NCBI GenBank assembly: GCA_015057025.1
Contig: SVFD01000005.1
Location: forward strand, 62,001 to 126,000
Origin: Lachnospiraceae bacterium
Lineage (GTDB): Bacteria > Bacillota > Clostridia > Lachnospirales > Lachnospiraceae
Length of the DNA stretch: 64,000 nt
Reading direction: 5' to 3'
The notes below the pieces were generated by a model. That model had not been told where the DNA came from. It did no database searches and saw nothing but the letters and a program-made list of their open reading frames with translations. A program made the translations under genes and the position numbers. Shown piece after piece: positions 1 through 8,172 of this stretch. Positions within the stretch are counted from its first letter, which is position 1. The number at the start of each line of letters is the position of its first letter.

Positions 1-90
1 TCCATAAAGAATAGTTGTCCCTTTATCAAAAGACAAATTTAAAGACTTATAATTTCTGTAATTTTCCAGTTCCAGTGACTTTATATACAT
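1..90 (-). CDS. recF: RecF, DNA replication/repair ATPase (5' end only)
   Basis: Only the first 30 codons are in the window; the gene continues past the left edge. The translation begins MYIKSLELENYRNY and ends in TTILYG, which is the typical RecF N-terminus just before the Walker A loop of this SMC-like ATPase. RecF loads RecA at gaps with RecO and RecR. Its position directly downstream of yaaA in a dnaA-dnaN-yaaA-recF order supports the call. The start ATG is at 88-90, with a weak AGG about 10 bases upstream. Confidence 0.9.
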   Translation of the reverse strand, partial: MYIKSLELENYRNYKSLNLSFDKGTTILYG

Positions 91-133
91 AGTTCTTATT
101 AACCTGCCACTTTTAAAATAAAATTTAATAAAA

Positions 134-343
134 TTACTTCACAATTTTAACTTTACGACCTTCATATTCCACAATATCACCATCATAAAGTTTTTTACCA
201 CGCTGTAATTCTACTTCACCGTTTACTTTTACTCTGCCATCCTGGATTTCAAACTTTGCATCTGCTCCGTTAAATACAAGATTTGCAGCTTTTAAAGCCT
301 GGCCTAATTTAATAAAATCATCTCTTAATTTTAATTCTTCCAT
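134..343 (-). CDS. yaaA: S4-domain RNA-binding protein YaaA/RlbA
   Basis: A 69-residue protein made almost entirely of one S4 RNA-binding domain. Residues around LRDDFIKLGQALK form the helix and VKVNGEVELQRGKKL the RNA-binding loop, followed by a strand with GDIVEYEGRKVKI. This small S4 protein is conserved between dnaN and recF in Firmicutes, and a role in ribosome assembly has been proposed for the family. It sits 55 bp after dnaN and 43 bp before recF, all leftward, so the four genes probably form one operon. Assignment rests on length, domain and gene order together. Confidence 0.9.
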   Translation of the reverse strand: MEELKLRDDFIKLGQALKAANLVFNGADAKFEIQDGRVKVNGEVELQRGKKLYDGDIVEYEGRKVKIVK

Positions 344-398
344 CTTACATCCCTATCAGAAGTTTTTTTTATAAGCTTCTGAATTTATTTTTTATTAA

Positions 399-1508
399 TT
401 AACTAACAGTTGTAAAATTAACCGGCAAAATCAAATAAACATAATTCTGTTCTTCATCTCTGATAAAGCAGGGAGCTTTAGGATTTACCAAATAAAGAGT
501 AACTTCTTCGTCATCGATTACACGCAAAGCATCAATTAAGAATTTAGGATTAAATCCAATCATTAAATCCTTACCTTCTTTGGTAATCATAATTTCTTCA
601 TTCATGCTGCCTACTACAGAATTAATCTTTAATTCCATTGCTTCATCATTAATCGTAATAATAACCGGCTTTTTATCTCCTTCTTTTACAAGAAGAGTTG
701 CTCTGTCGATACAATCAAGGAAAACCTTACGGTTTACTGATAATTTGGTTTCATAATCTGTAGATAACATCTGGTCAATCTTAAAATATTCACCTTCAAT
801 TAATCTGGAAACCATAATGGTATTATCAAATTCAAAAATAATATGCTTGTCTGTAAAATAAATGGTTACATCCTTATCGGCATCTCCGCCAAGAATTTTC
901 ATTAATTCAATTAAACTCTTACCCGGAACAATTACCTTTTTAGGTTCATAAGAATTCTTTAAATAAACTTTACGAATTGAAATTCTATGGCCGTCTAATG
1001 AAACTACTTTCAGACAGTCTTCATTAATATCAAATAATTCACCACCCATAGCTTTATTGGTATCATTATCACTGATAGAGAAGATGGTTTGACGAATGGT
1101 TTCTTTCAAAGTAAACTGAGAAATCATTACTCCTTCCTGTCTATCAATTTCAGGAATATCAGTAAATTCTTCTGGATTTCTTCCTATAATGGTAAATTTA
1201 GCTTTTTCACAAGTAATGGTTGTTTTATAATTATCTTCTGTTTCAATTACAATATCACTATCCGGAAGTTTACGTACAATTTCTGAAAAAACCTTGGACT
1301 CTAAAGCAATAATACCTCTTTCTGCTATTAAACCTTCTACTATAGTTTGAATTCCAAGTTCCATATCATTTGCAACCAAACGAATATTTCCTTTCGTTGC
1401 ATCAATTAAAATACATTCAAGAATAGACATGGTAGTTTTAGAAGAAACTGCCTTTGATACAATCTGAACTCCTTTTAAAAGATCTGATTTTGAAATGATA
1501 AGTTTCAT
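399..1508 (-). CDS. dnaN: DNA polymerase III beta subunit (sliding clamp)
   Basis: A 369-residue protein of the size expected for the bacterial sliding clamp, which forms a ring dimer that tethers PolIII to DNA. The N-terminus MKLIISKSDLLKGVQIVSKAV and internal VVSLDGHRISIRK (near residue 170) are typical of the first and second clamp domains. The C-terminus ends in NYVYLILPVNF, close to the usual M-P-x-R/N ending beside the peptide-binding groove. It follows dnaA on the same strand across a 298-bp gap that contains the unwinding part of the origin. A GGAAGGAG ribosome site lies upstream of the ATG at 1508. Confidence 0.97.
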   Translation of the reverse strand: MKLIISKSDLLKGVQIVSKAVSSKTTMSILECILIDATKGNIRLVANDMELGIQTIVEGLIAERGIIALESKVFSEIVRKLPDSDIVIETEDNYKTTITCEKAKFTIIGRNPEEFTDIPEIDRQEGVMISQFTLKETIRQTIFSISDNDTNKAMGGELFDINEDCLKVVSLDGHRISIRKVYLKNSYEPKKVIVPGKSLIELMKILGGDADKDVTIYFTDKHIIFEFDNTIMVSRLIEGEYFKIDQMLSTDYETKLSVNRKVFLDCIDRATLLVKEGDKKPVIITINDEAMELKINSVVGSMNEEIMITKEGKDLMIGFNPKFLIDALRVIDDEEVTLYLVNPKAPCFIRDEEQNYVYLILPVNFTTVS

Positions 1509-1806
1509 AATGTGTATAAACTCCTTCCTTCATTGAGGTTAAATTTTTAAGCCTCTTTTAATCATATTATTTATAAAGTAATTAGTATTATTAGTATTAA
1601 TAGATGTTTAAATGTGGATAACCTTATTTATTATACTAAATTTAAGGTAAAATTGGAATGGATAACTTTAGAAAAAGTAAGGTATAACTTAACTTTTTTT
1701 AGAAAGTTTTACACATTCAATTTAACTGAATAAAAAAATATTTGTAAGAATAAAAATTATAAACATTTTATCCTTTTCATTATCAACTGCTTATCCACAC
1801 AAAATA
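1509..1806. other. oriC: Origin of replication, unwinding side (dnaA-dnaN intergenic)
   Basis: 298 bp with very high AT content. A perfect DnaA box (TTATCCACA) lies at 1791-1799 just after the dnaA stop. A near box (TTATCAACT) is at 1780-1788, and a second perfect box in the other orientation (TGTGGATAA) is at 1613-1621. Left of that box is a run of TAN trinucleotides, then an AT-only stretch to the dnaN leader. Boxes, trinucleotide tract and AT-rich DNA lie in the same order, relative to dnaA and dnaN, as in the Bacillus subtilis origin unwinding region. The dnaN promoter must also lie here, but I cannot place it with confidence. Confidence 0.8.
1583..1603 (+). other. DnaA-trio-like tract (origin unwinding element)
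   Basis: Seven in-phase triplets on the plus strand: TAG TAT TAT TAG TAT TAA TAG. They are separated by 9 bases from the DnaA box at 1613-1621. Read away from the box, in 3' to 5' polarity, they are GAT-AAT-TAT-GAT-TAT-TAT-GAT. This resembles the DnaA-trio element, on which DnaA extends from boxes onto one strand to open the duplex. Three or four triplets deviate from the strict consensus, so the number of functional trios is uncertain. Confidence 0.6.
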
Positions 1807-3168
1807 TTAAATAGGATTAATTTTTTTCTTTATAATATCAATTTGATTTACCAAATCAGTATTGGTTTTAAGTCCTTCTTCAATTTTACTAATGCCGTGC
1901 ATAATAGTTGTATGATCTTTTTTATCCAGTATTTTAGCAATATTGGTAAGAGATACTTCTGTTAATTCACGACAAAGATACATAACTACCTGTCTCGGAA
2001 GAACAAATTCAGCATTTCTCTTTTTGGAAGTAATATCTTCCGCTTTTACACCATAATGTTCTGCTACTACCTGAATGATTATAGTAGGAGTAATCATTTT
2101 GGGTTTATCCGGTGAAATCATATCTTTTAAAACTTCTTCTGCCATTTCAATACTGATTGACTGATTATTAATTTTAGAAAAAGCAATTACCTTATTAAAA
2201 GCACCTTCTAATTCACGGATATTTGATTTTATATTTGTTGCAATGTATTCAATAATTTCGCTGCTTACATTTTTGTGTGTTGTTTCAGCTATTTTATAAA
2301 GAATTGCAGCTCTTGTTTCATAATTAGGAGGCTGAATATCAGCGGGAAGTCCCATTTGGAAACGTGAACTGAATCTTTCATCCAAAGTTTCCATTTGTTT
2401 CGGATGTTTATCGGATGAAATAATAATTGCTTTACCGGCTTCATATAAAGTATTAAAAGTATGGAAAAATTCTTCCTGTGTACTTTCTTTACCTATAATA
2501 AATTGAATATCATCGATAAGAAGAACATCTACGGTACGGTATTTTTCTCTTAATTTATTCATTGCGGAAGAATTACCGCTTCTGATACCTTCAATAACTT
2601 CATTTGTAAAAGTTTCACTATTTACATATAAGACTTTCATTTCAGGATTATTATCCAGAATGTAATGTCCGATGGAGTGCATTAAGTGGGTCTTACCTAA
2701 ACCGGAACCTCCATATATAAAGAGAGGATTAAAAACTTCACCCGGAGATTCTGCAACTGCAAGGGCAGCAGAATGAGCAAAATTATTGTTATTACCAACG
2801 ACAAAATTATCAAAGGTATATTTAGCTACAAGATTAGCCTGTTTATAAAGATAAGAATTAGTTTCTTCTACAGGTTTATCTGTATTTTCTTCTTCATTAT
2901 TATTATTTTGGGATTCTAAAATAAAATGAACGTCATAACTATGGTCCATAATTTCAGAAATAGTAACCTGGAAGAAATCTTTGTATTTTTTTACAATATA
3001 ATTTAATACATGAGACTGCTCGCCCGGTATTAAAATAGTGATAATATCATCTTTTTCACTATGAAATTTTAAGGGTGCAATCCAGGTATTGTATGCTACG
3101 ATTGATAAATCGTATTCTTTTTTTAATGTTTCTTTAATAAGTTCCCAATTATTACCTACGTCACTCAT
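1807..3168 (-). CDS. dnaA: Chromosomal replication initiator protein DnaA
   Basis: A 453-residue protein with all four DnaA domains. Residues 1-90 match domain I, which binds DnaD/SirA-type partners. A polar Asn/Glu-rich linker lies near residues 90-100. The AAA+ core has Walker A GGSGLGKTH near residue 155 and Walker B VLLIDDIQF near 215. The C-terminal domain IV carries KKDHTTIMHGISKIE, the DnaA-box-binding signature. The protein opens the origin and recruits helicase. DnaA boxes flank the gene on both sides, which fits autoregulation as well as initiation. The start is the ATG at 3168 after an AAGGACAGG ribosome site. Confidence 0.98.
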   Translation of the reverse strand: MSDVGNNWELIKETLKKEYDLSIVAYNTWIAPLKFHSEKDDIITILIPGEQSHVLNYIVKKYKDFFQVTISEIMDHSYDVHFILESQNNNNEEENTDKPVEETNSYLYKQANLVAKYTFDNFVVGNNNNFAHSAALAVAESPGEVFNPLFIYGGSGLGKTHLMHSIGHYILDNNPEMKVLYVNSETFTNEVIEGIRSGNSSAMNKLREKYRTVDVLLIDDIQFIIGKESTQEEFFHTFNTLYEAGKAIIISSDKHPKQMETLDERFSSRFQMGLPADIQPPNYETRAAILYKIAETTHKNVSSEIIEYIATNIKSNIRELEGAFNKVIAFSKINNQSISIEMAEEVLKDMISPDKPKMITPTIIIQVVAEHYGVKAEDITSKKRNAEFVLPRQVVMYLCRELTEVSLTNIAKILDKKDHTTIMHGISKIEEGLKTNTDLVNQIDIIKKKINPI

Positions 3169-3644
3169 TTTATAACCTGTCCTTATTTCTATTTACGATA
3201 AAAATATATTTATTTAAAGATAAAACTGTAAAACCTTCGGTTTTAAACAAAAATATATCAATATAATATTACTCCATATAAAAGAAAATTTCAAATATTT
3301 CTTAAGTAAAATATTATGTTAACAGCTTAATTACCATAATATTTTATATTATGAAGTTATCAACATATATGTGAATAACTTTATACTTTTTATCAACAGT
3401 AAAATTGGCTTAAATTTAGGTTATGAATGTAAAAATTGTGATAATTTCGTGAATTTATTATAAAGTTATCCACAAGTAATTCGCAATTTGTGGATTAAAT
3501 TATGTAAATTTTTTATTTGTAACCACTTTTCTAGATTTAGTATGTGGATAAAAATATAAAAACAAGATATTGATTTCTATAAAAATAAAAAATTTTATAA
3601 AAAAATCAGTATATTTTTATTTTACATAAAATATGAATTTTTCC
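3169..3644. other. oriC: Origin of replication, DnaA-box cluster between dnaA and rpmH
   Basis: A gene-free AT-rich stretch with a cluster of DnaA boxes: TTATCAACA 3357-3365, TGTGAATAA 3370-3378, TTATCAACA 3390-3398, TTATCCACA 3466-3474, TGTGGATTA 3489-3497 and TGTGGATAA 3543-3551. Boxes at 3466 and 3543 match the consensus perfectly; the others differ by one base. This is the counterpart of the upstream half of the bipartite Bacillus origin. The divergent dnaA promoter should also lie between about 3170 and 3350. Confidence 0.8.
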
Positions 3645-3673
3645 TTGACGAAGCCTGTTTCTTCCTATATAAT
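3645..3673 (+). promoter_or_regulatory. Sigma-A promoter of rpmH
   Basis: TTGACG at 3645-3650, a 17-bp spacer, and TATAAT at 3668-3673. A start near 3680 would give a leader of about 35 nt before rpmH. Confidence 0.85.
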
Positions 3674-3714
3674 TGCAATGATGTTTTCGACATAAGTAAA
3701 GGAGGTGTTAGATT

Positions 3715-3849
3715 ATGAAAATGACATTTCAGCCTAAGAAGAGACAGAGATCAAAAGTTCACGGCTTTAGAGCAAGAATGAGCACTCCCGGCGGAAGAAA
3801 AGTTTTAGCTGCCAGAAGAGCAAAAGGAAGAAAGCAGTTATCAGCATAG
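3715..3849 (+). CDS. rpmH: 50S ribosomal protein L34
   Basis: A 44-residue, Arg/Lys-rich protein starting [18 protein letters not shown] and containing [14 protein letters not shown] near residues 22-35, the L34 signature. L34 is a late-assembling large-subunit protein. The gene is too short for many ORF finders but is certain from sequence and context: it is the first rightward gene after the origin and precedes rnpA. AAAGGAGGTG at 3698-3707 is a near-ideal ribosome site. A strong promoter lies directly upstream, and a hairpin overlapping the stop probably limits read-through into rnpA. Confidence 0.98.
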   Translation: MKMTFQPKKRQRSKVHGFRARMSTPGGRKVLAARRAKGRKQLSA

Positions 3850-3874
3850 GCCGCAGTTTTGTGGCCTTTTTTTT
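3849..3874 (+). terminator. Hairpin with U-tract after rpmH
   Basis: GGCCGC pairs with GTGGCC around a short loop and is followed by eight T residues. It overlaps the last base of the rpmH stop codon. It probably acts as a partial terminator, lowering rnpA transcription relative to rpmH. Confidence 0.75.
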
Positions 3875-3901
3875 CCTTTTAAGGGGAAAATGGGGTTGTG
3901 T

Positions 3902-4249
3902 ATGAAATTTACAGAATCATTAAGAAGCAATAGGGATTTTCAACATGTTTTTAGAAGCGGCAAATCTTTTGCCAACAAATATTTAGTAATGTATGTGTCG
4001 AAAAATCAGCTTAATAAAAACAGATTAGGAATATCCGTTAGTAAAAAGGTGGGAAACAGCGTGGTAAGACACCGCGTAAAGAGACTCATCAAAGAAAGTT
4101 ACAGACTACAGGAAAATATATTTAATAGTGGTTTAGATATAGTAGTCATTGCGAGAAACAATGCTGCCGACTTCACATATCAGGAGGCGGAAAGTGCATT
4201 ATTACATCTTTGGAAGCTTCATAGTAATAAATGGATAAATAAAGAATAA
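3902..4249 (+). CDS. rnpA: Ribonuclease P protein component
   Basis: About 115 residues beginning [20 protein letters not shown], with the RNase P protein signature [26 protein letters not shown] (given here only as the conserved block near residues 40-65). The protein binds the catalytic RNA that trims the 5' leader of tRNAs. I prefer the ATG at 3902 because the family normally begins MKF-ES; an in-frame ATG at 3890 would add four residues (MGLC) but lies only three bases after the AAGGGG sequence. It follows rpmH, as in nearly all bacteria, and is followed by yidD and yidC. Confidence 0.95.
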   Translation: MKFTESLRSNRDFQHVFRSGKSFANKYLVMYVSKNQLNKNRLGISVSKKVGNSVVRHRVKRLIKESYRLQENIFNSGLDIVVIARNNAADFTYQEAESALLHLWKLHSNKWINKE

Positions 4250-4303
4250 TTTCACAGAAATTACTTATTATAATGGTACGATGGAGCAGTATGGTAATTA
4301 ATT

Positions 4304-4513
4304 ATGAAAAAAATATTGATTGCTATGATAAAATTTTATAGAAAGTATTTATCTCCACTTAAGTCTACATGTTGTCCTTATACACCTACATGTTCTCAAT
4401 ACGGTTTAGAAGCAATTGAGAAATATGGTGCAATTAAGGGTTCTCTTTTGACTGCGTGGAGAATTTTAAGGTGTAACCCTTTTTCTAAGGGAGGATATGA
4501 TCCTGTACCTTAA
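4304..4513 (+). CDS. yidD: Membrane protein insertion efficiency factor YidD
   Basis: 69 residues with the YidD pattern: [10 protein letters not shown], then [16 protein letters not shown] with three conserved cysteines, and [17 protein letters not shown] at the C-terminus. YidD is a small membrane-associated protein that assists YidC/Sec-dependent insertion. It lies between rnpA and yidC, only 20 bp before the yidC start, so the two are probably co-transcribed. No strong ribosome site precedes the ATG at 4304. Confidence 0.95.
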   Translation: MKKILIAMIKFYRKYLSPLKSTCCPYTPTCSQYGLEAIEKYGAIKGSLLTAWRILRCNPFSKGGYDPVP

Positions 4514-4533
4514 AAACAGACGGAGGTATTAAA

Positions 4534-5841
4534 TTGACAGGACTTTTATTAACACAGAATTCTTCTTTTATTATAGGACCTGTAGCTAAATTATTAGGTT
4601 ATATAATGGAAGGAATTTTCTGGGTATTGGATAAATTGAGTATGCCTAATATTGGTGTTGCAATTATCCTTTTTACAATTTTAATTTATTTGCTGATGTT
4701 ACCTTTAACAATTAAACAGCAGAAGTTTTCTAAGTTTTCTGCCAAAATGAATCCTGAACTTCAGGCAATTCAAAAGAAATACATGGGTAAGAATGATAAC
4801 GATTCCATGATGAAAATGCAGGCAGAAACAAAAGAAGTTTATGCAAAATACGGGGTTTCTCCCAGTGGTAGCTGTTTACAGTTATTGATTCAGATGCCGA
4901 TTCTTTTTGCATTATATCGTGTAATTTATAGTATTCCTGCATATGTAGCACAAGTAAAAGAAGCTTTTATTCCTTTAGTAAATGGTTTAATGAATAAAGC
5001 CGGAAGTGCTGAATTTATTCAGACTTTATCCAGTGCCGGTATGTTTAATAAGCAATTTAAAAATGAGGAATTTTTAGCTAATAATGCAGAATATGTGCAG
5101 AATACTTATATTGATGTATTAAACAGAGCAAGTAATGCTGATTGGAATTTAATTGCTGAAAAATATCCTGAATTAAGTGAAGAAATCAGTGCAACTTTAG
5201 GACAGTTGGATGTATACAATAATTTCCTTGGTTTAAATGTAGGATATTCACCTTGGGATACCATTAAAATGGAATGGATTGCAGATGAAAGAAATTGGTT
5301 TCTTATCATAGGAGCTGTTGCGATTCCTCTTTTATCGGCATTAACACAGTGGTTAAATATAAAATTATCACCTTCCCAGGCTACATCTGAATCAAATAAT
5401 GGTGAAGAAAATCCTATGATGGCATCTATGAAAACCATGAATATGATGATGCCTATTATGTCAGCTTTTTTCTGTTTTACATTACCTGCAGGTATGGGTC
5501 TTTACTGGATTGCCGGTGCGGTTGTAAGAATGATTCAGCAGGTTGCAATTAATAAGTATATAGATAGTATTGATATTGATACTTTAATTGCAAAAAATAG
5601 TGAAAAATATCGTGAAAAAATGAAAAAACAGGGTGTATTGGTAGAAGGAATTAACCAGAAAGCAAAAAATAATACCCGTAATGTTGCTTCGAAAGCTCCT
5701 GTAAAAACAGAAGAACAGAAAAAAGAGGAAATGAAAAAAGCAACAGAATATTATAATAAAACTAATAAAAATGCAAAACCCGGAAGTCTTGCAGCAAAGG
5801 CTAATATGGTTAAGCAGTATAATGAAAAAAATAACAAGTAA
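4534..5841 (+). CDS. yidC: YidC/Oxa1/SpoIIIJ membrane protein insertase
   Basis: A 435-residue membrane protein starting at a TTG codon (4534), supported by CGGAGGT at 4521-4527. The core has the YidC hydrophobic segments: residues about 25-65 (first helix and cytoplasmic hairpin with KQQKFSKFSAKMNPELQ), 105-135 (CLQLLIQMPILFALYRVIY), then a pair near 240-265 and 290-320. A long insertion between helices near residues 150-235 and a Lys-rich tail of about 80 residues are typical of clostridial forms; the tail binds ribosomes. There is no lipoprotein cysteine. It lies directly before jag, its usual partner. Confidence 0.95.
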   Translation: MTGLLLTQNSSFIIGPVAKLLGYIMEGIFWVLDKLSMPNIGVAIILFTILIYLLMLPLTIKQQKFSKFSAKMNPELQAIQKKYMGKNDNDSMMKMQAETKEVYAKYGVSPSGSCLQLLIQMPILFALYRVIYSIPAYVAQVKEAFIPLVNGLMNKAGSAEFIQTLSSAGMFNKQFKNEEFLANNAEYVQNTYIDVLNRASNADWNLIAEKYPELSEEISATLGQLDVYNNFLGLNVGYSPWDTIKMEWIADERNWFLIIGAVAIPLLSALTQWLNIKLSPSQATSESNNGEENPMMASMKTMNMMMPIMSAFFCFTLPAGMGLYWIAGAVVRMIQQVAINKYIDSIDIDTLIAKNSEKYREKMKKQGVLVEGINQKAKNNTRNVASKAPVKTEEQKKEEMKKATEYYNKTNKNAKPGSLAAKANMVKQYNEKNNK

Positions 5842-5877
5842 TGTATTAAGGGTTTTATTCCATAAGGAGGTAAAAAA

Positions 5878-6510
5878 ATGGAATTCATGGAATTTAGTGC
5901 AAAGACTGTCCAGGATGCTATTACAAATGCGTGCCAGCATTTTACCGTAACCAGCGACAATCTTGAATATGAAGTAGTAGAAGAAGGTTCATCCGGATTT
6001 TTAGGATTTAATGCAAAACCTGCAATTATCAAAGCTCGTGTTCTTGTAAAAGAAGTAAGTGTTGAAGATAAGGCAAAAGAATTTTTAAAAGATGTTTTAG
6101 GTGCAATGGATATCGAAGCTGTTGTAGAAGCAACTTATTCAGAAGAAGAAAAAACCTTAGAAGTTGTTTTAAACGGTGAAGATATGGGTGTACTGATTGG
6201 TAAGAGAGGTCAGACTCTTGATTCATTACAATACCTTGTATCTTTAGTAGTTAATAAAGGAACTGCAGAATACATAAGAGTTAAGGTTGATACTGAAAAC
6301 TATCGTGAAAGAAGAAAATTAACTCTTGAAAACCTTGCAAAAAATATTGCATTTAAAGTTAAGAGAACGAAAAGAAGTGTAACATTAGAACCTATGAATC
6401 CTTATGAAAGAAGAATTATTCATTCAGCATTACAGAATGACAGATATGTTACTACTCACAGTGAAGGTGAAGAACCTTTCAGAAAAGTTGTTGTTTCTCT
6501 TAAGAAATAA
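5878..6510 (+). CDS. jag: RNA-binding protein Jag/KhpB (SpoIIIJ-associated)
   Basis: 210 residues with three parts: an N-terminal Jag domain (about 1-55, EFSAKTVQDAITNAC), a KH domain with the GKRGQTLDSLQYL loop near residues 105-120, and a C-terminal R3H domain with RRIIHSALQNDRYVTTHSEG. KhpB binds RNA with KhpA and influences cell elongation and division in Firmicutes. It follows yidC by 36 bp with an AAGGAGGT site. A strong terminator after the stop closes the rpmH-jag transcript. Confidence 0.95.
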   Translation: MEFMEFSAKTVQDAITNACQHFTVTSDNLEYEVVEEGSSGFLGFNAKPAIIKARVLVKEVSVEDKAKEFLKDVLGAMDIEAVVEATYSEEEKTLEVVLNGEDMGVLIGKRGQTLDSLQYLVSLVVNKGTAEYIRVKVDTENYRERRKLTLENLAKNIAFKVKRTKRSVTLEPMNPYERRIIHSALQNDRYVTTHSEGEEPFRKVVVSLKK

Positions 6511-6528
6511 TATAAAAAAATATAAGAA

Positions 6529-6561
6529 ACAGTCGGATGTATATAATCCGGCTGTTTTTTT
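6529..6561 (+). terminator. Rho-independent terminator after jag
   Basis: A 10-bp stem (ACAGTCGGAT with ATCCGGCTGT, one G-U pair), a 7-nt loop and a run of seven T residues. Confidence 0.9.
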
Positions 6562-6581
6562 ATAAAATTCATCGCGTTTAC

Positions 6582-6611
6582 TGGACATTTTACTACAGAA
6601 TAAGCTATAAT
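6582..6611 (+). promoter_or_regulatory. Promoter of mnmE
   Basis: TGGACA at 6582-6587, an 18-bp spacer and TATAAT at 6606-6611, placed directly after the jag terminator and 30 bp before the mnmE start. Confidence 0.65.
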
Positions 6612-6641
6612 CGACACGATGATATATGAAAGGAACCGGTC

Positions 6642-8078
6642 ATGATGACAGATACAATTGCTGCAATTGCAACGGCTCTTTCACCTTCCGGAATCGGTAT
6701 TATTCGAGTTTCCGGTGAAGAAGCTTTTAAAGTTGTGAATCGTATTTTTAAAGCAAAAAGCGGTAAATCCATATTGGAAATGCAAAGTCATACTGTACAC
6801 TATGGCCATATTTATGATGGAGACGAAATCATAGATGAAGTTATGGTGCTTCTTATGAAGGCACCGAATTCTTTTACAATGGAAGATACTGTAGAAATTG
6901 ATTGTCATGGTGGCGTGTATGTCATGAATCGTATTTTGCAGACGGTTCTTAAAAATGGCGCAAGATTGTCTGAACCCGGTGAATTTACAAAGCGGGCTTT
7001 TTTGAATGGTCGGATTGACTTAACGAAAGCAGAAGCAATTATGGATTTAATTCAGTCTAAAAATGAGGCAGCCCGTAAAAATTCCATGATTCATTTAAAA
7101 GGTGATTTGTATCGTAAAATTAAGACTTTACGTGAAGATATTATTTATGAAATTGCTTTTATCGAGTCTGCGCTTGATGATCCTGAACATATCAGTTTAG
7201 ATGGTTTCCATGAGAGATTATCCAATAAAGCTTTAAATATTATAAAAGAAATTGAGAAACTTCTTAGTTCTGCGGATAACGGCAGATTAATTAAAGAAGG
7301 TATTAATACGGTTATCGTTGGTAAACCTAATGCCGGTAAATCTTCTTTCTTAAATTTATTATTGGGAGAAGATCGTGCCATTGTAACAGATATTGCCGGA
7401 ACTACAAGAGATACTTTGGAAGAATCCGTGTATTTGGATGGTATGACTTTGAATCTGATTGATACTGCAGGAATCCGTGATACGGAAGATGTGGTTGAAA
7501 AAATAGGTGTGAATAAAGCGAAAGAAGCTTTGGAAAAAGCAGATTTAATGGTTTATATTATTGACAGTTCTGTCAGTTTAGATAATAATGACAGAAATAT
7601 CATAGAATTGTTAGATATTTCAAAAACAGTGATTCTTTTAAATAAGTCAGATTTAAATATGGTAGTAAGTGAAGATGATATTAAAAAGATATTTGTAAAA
7701 AAATTAAATTCATCTGAATCTGATGTAAATGAATTACTTAATATAGAAGAAATAAATCTTCCTGATTTTATAACAATTTCTGCTAAAGAAAAAGAAGGTC
7801 TGGATGTTTTTACATCATTGATTAAAGAAAAATTCTTTAAAGGTGAGCTTTCATTTGATGATGAGGTAACTATATCATCTATGCGTCAGAAGGAAGCTTT
7901 ATCTTCTGCTCTTCATAGTATGAAAATGGTACAACAGAGCTTGGAAGATGATATGCCGGAAGATTTTTATTCTATTGATTTAATGAATGCTTATGCCTGT
8001 CTTGGTGAAATCATAGGTGAAGAAGTGGGAGAAGATTTAGTGAATGAAATCTTTTCAAAGTTCTGTATGGGTAAGTAG
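6642..8078 (+). CDS. mnmE: tRNA modification GTPase MnmE
   Basis: 478 residues, slightly longer than the usual 450-460. With MnmG it makes the cmnm5 modification on wobble uridine of several tRNAs. The N-terminal folate-binding domain begins DTIAAIATALSPSGIGIIRVSG. The G domain has GKPNAGKSSFLN (near 228), the TTRD segment, DTAG near 275 and NKSD near 335. The protein ends in FCMGK, the C-x-G-K motif needed for modification. The extra residues lie within the G domain, after NKSD (about 340-365). It starts a new transcript after the jag terminator and is followed by mnmG. Confidence 0.97.
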   Translation: MMTDTIAAIATALSPSGIGIIRVSGEEAFKVVNRIFKAKSGKSILEMQSHTVHYGHIYDGDEIIDEVMVLLMKAPNSFTMEDTVEIDCHGGVYVMNRILQTVLKNGARLSEPGEFTKRAFLNGRIDLTKAEAIMDLIQSKNEAARKNSMIHLKGDLYRKIKTLREDIIYEIAFIESALDDPEHISLDGFHERLSNKALNIIKEIEKLLSSADNGRLIKEGINTVIVGKPNAGKSSFLNLLLGEDRAIVTDIAGTTRDTLEESVYLDGMTLNLIDTAGIRDTEDVVEKIGVNKAKEALEKADLMVYIIDSSVSLDNNDRNIIELLDISKTVILLNKSDLNMVVSEDDIKKIFVKKLNSSESDVNELLNIEEINLPDFITISAKEKEGLDVFTSLIKEKFFKGELSFDDEVTISSMRQKEALSSALHSMKMVQQSLEDDMPEDFYSIDLMNAYACLGEIIGEEVGEDLVNEIFSKFCMGK

Positions 8079-8172
8079 GGATTTATAATAAATGTGAATG
8101 CAATAAGTTATAAAAGATTAGAAGATAATTGGTACAATGTGTATCAATAAAAAAGAAAAGAAGGATAAAAAA

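Noticed and set aside
5584-6226. Minus-strand frames opposite yidC and jag
   Set aside because: Antisense to well-recognised genes, with Phe/Ile/Leu-rich composition expected from reading Lys/Glu-rich genes backwards.
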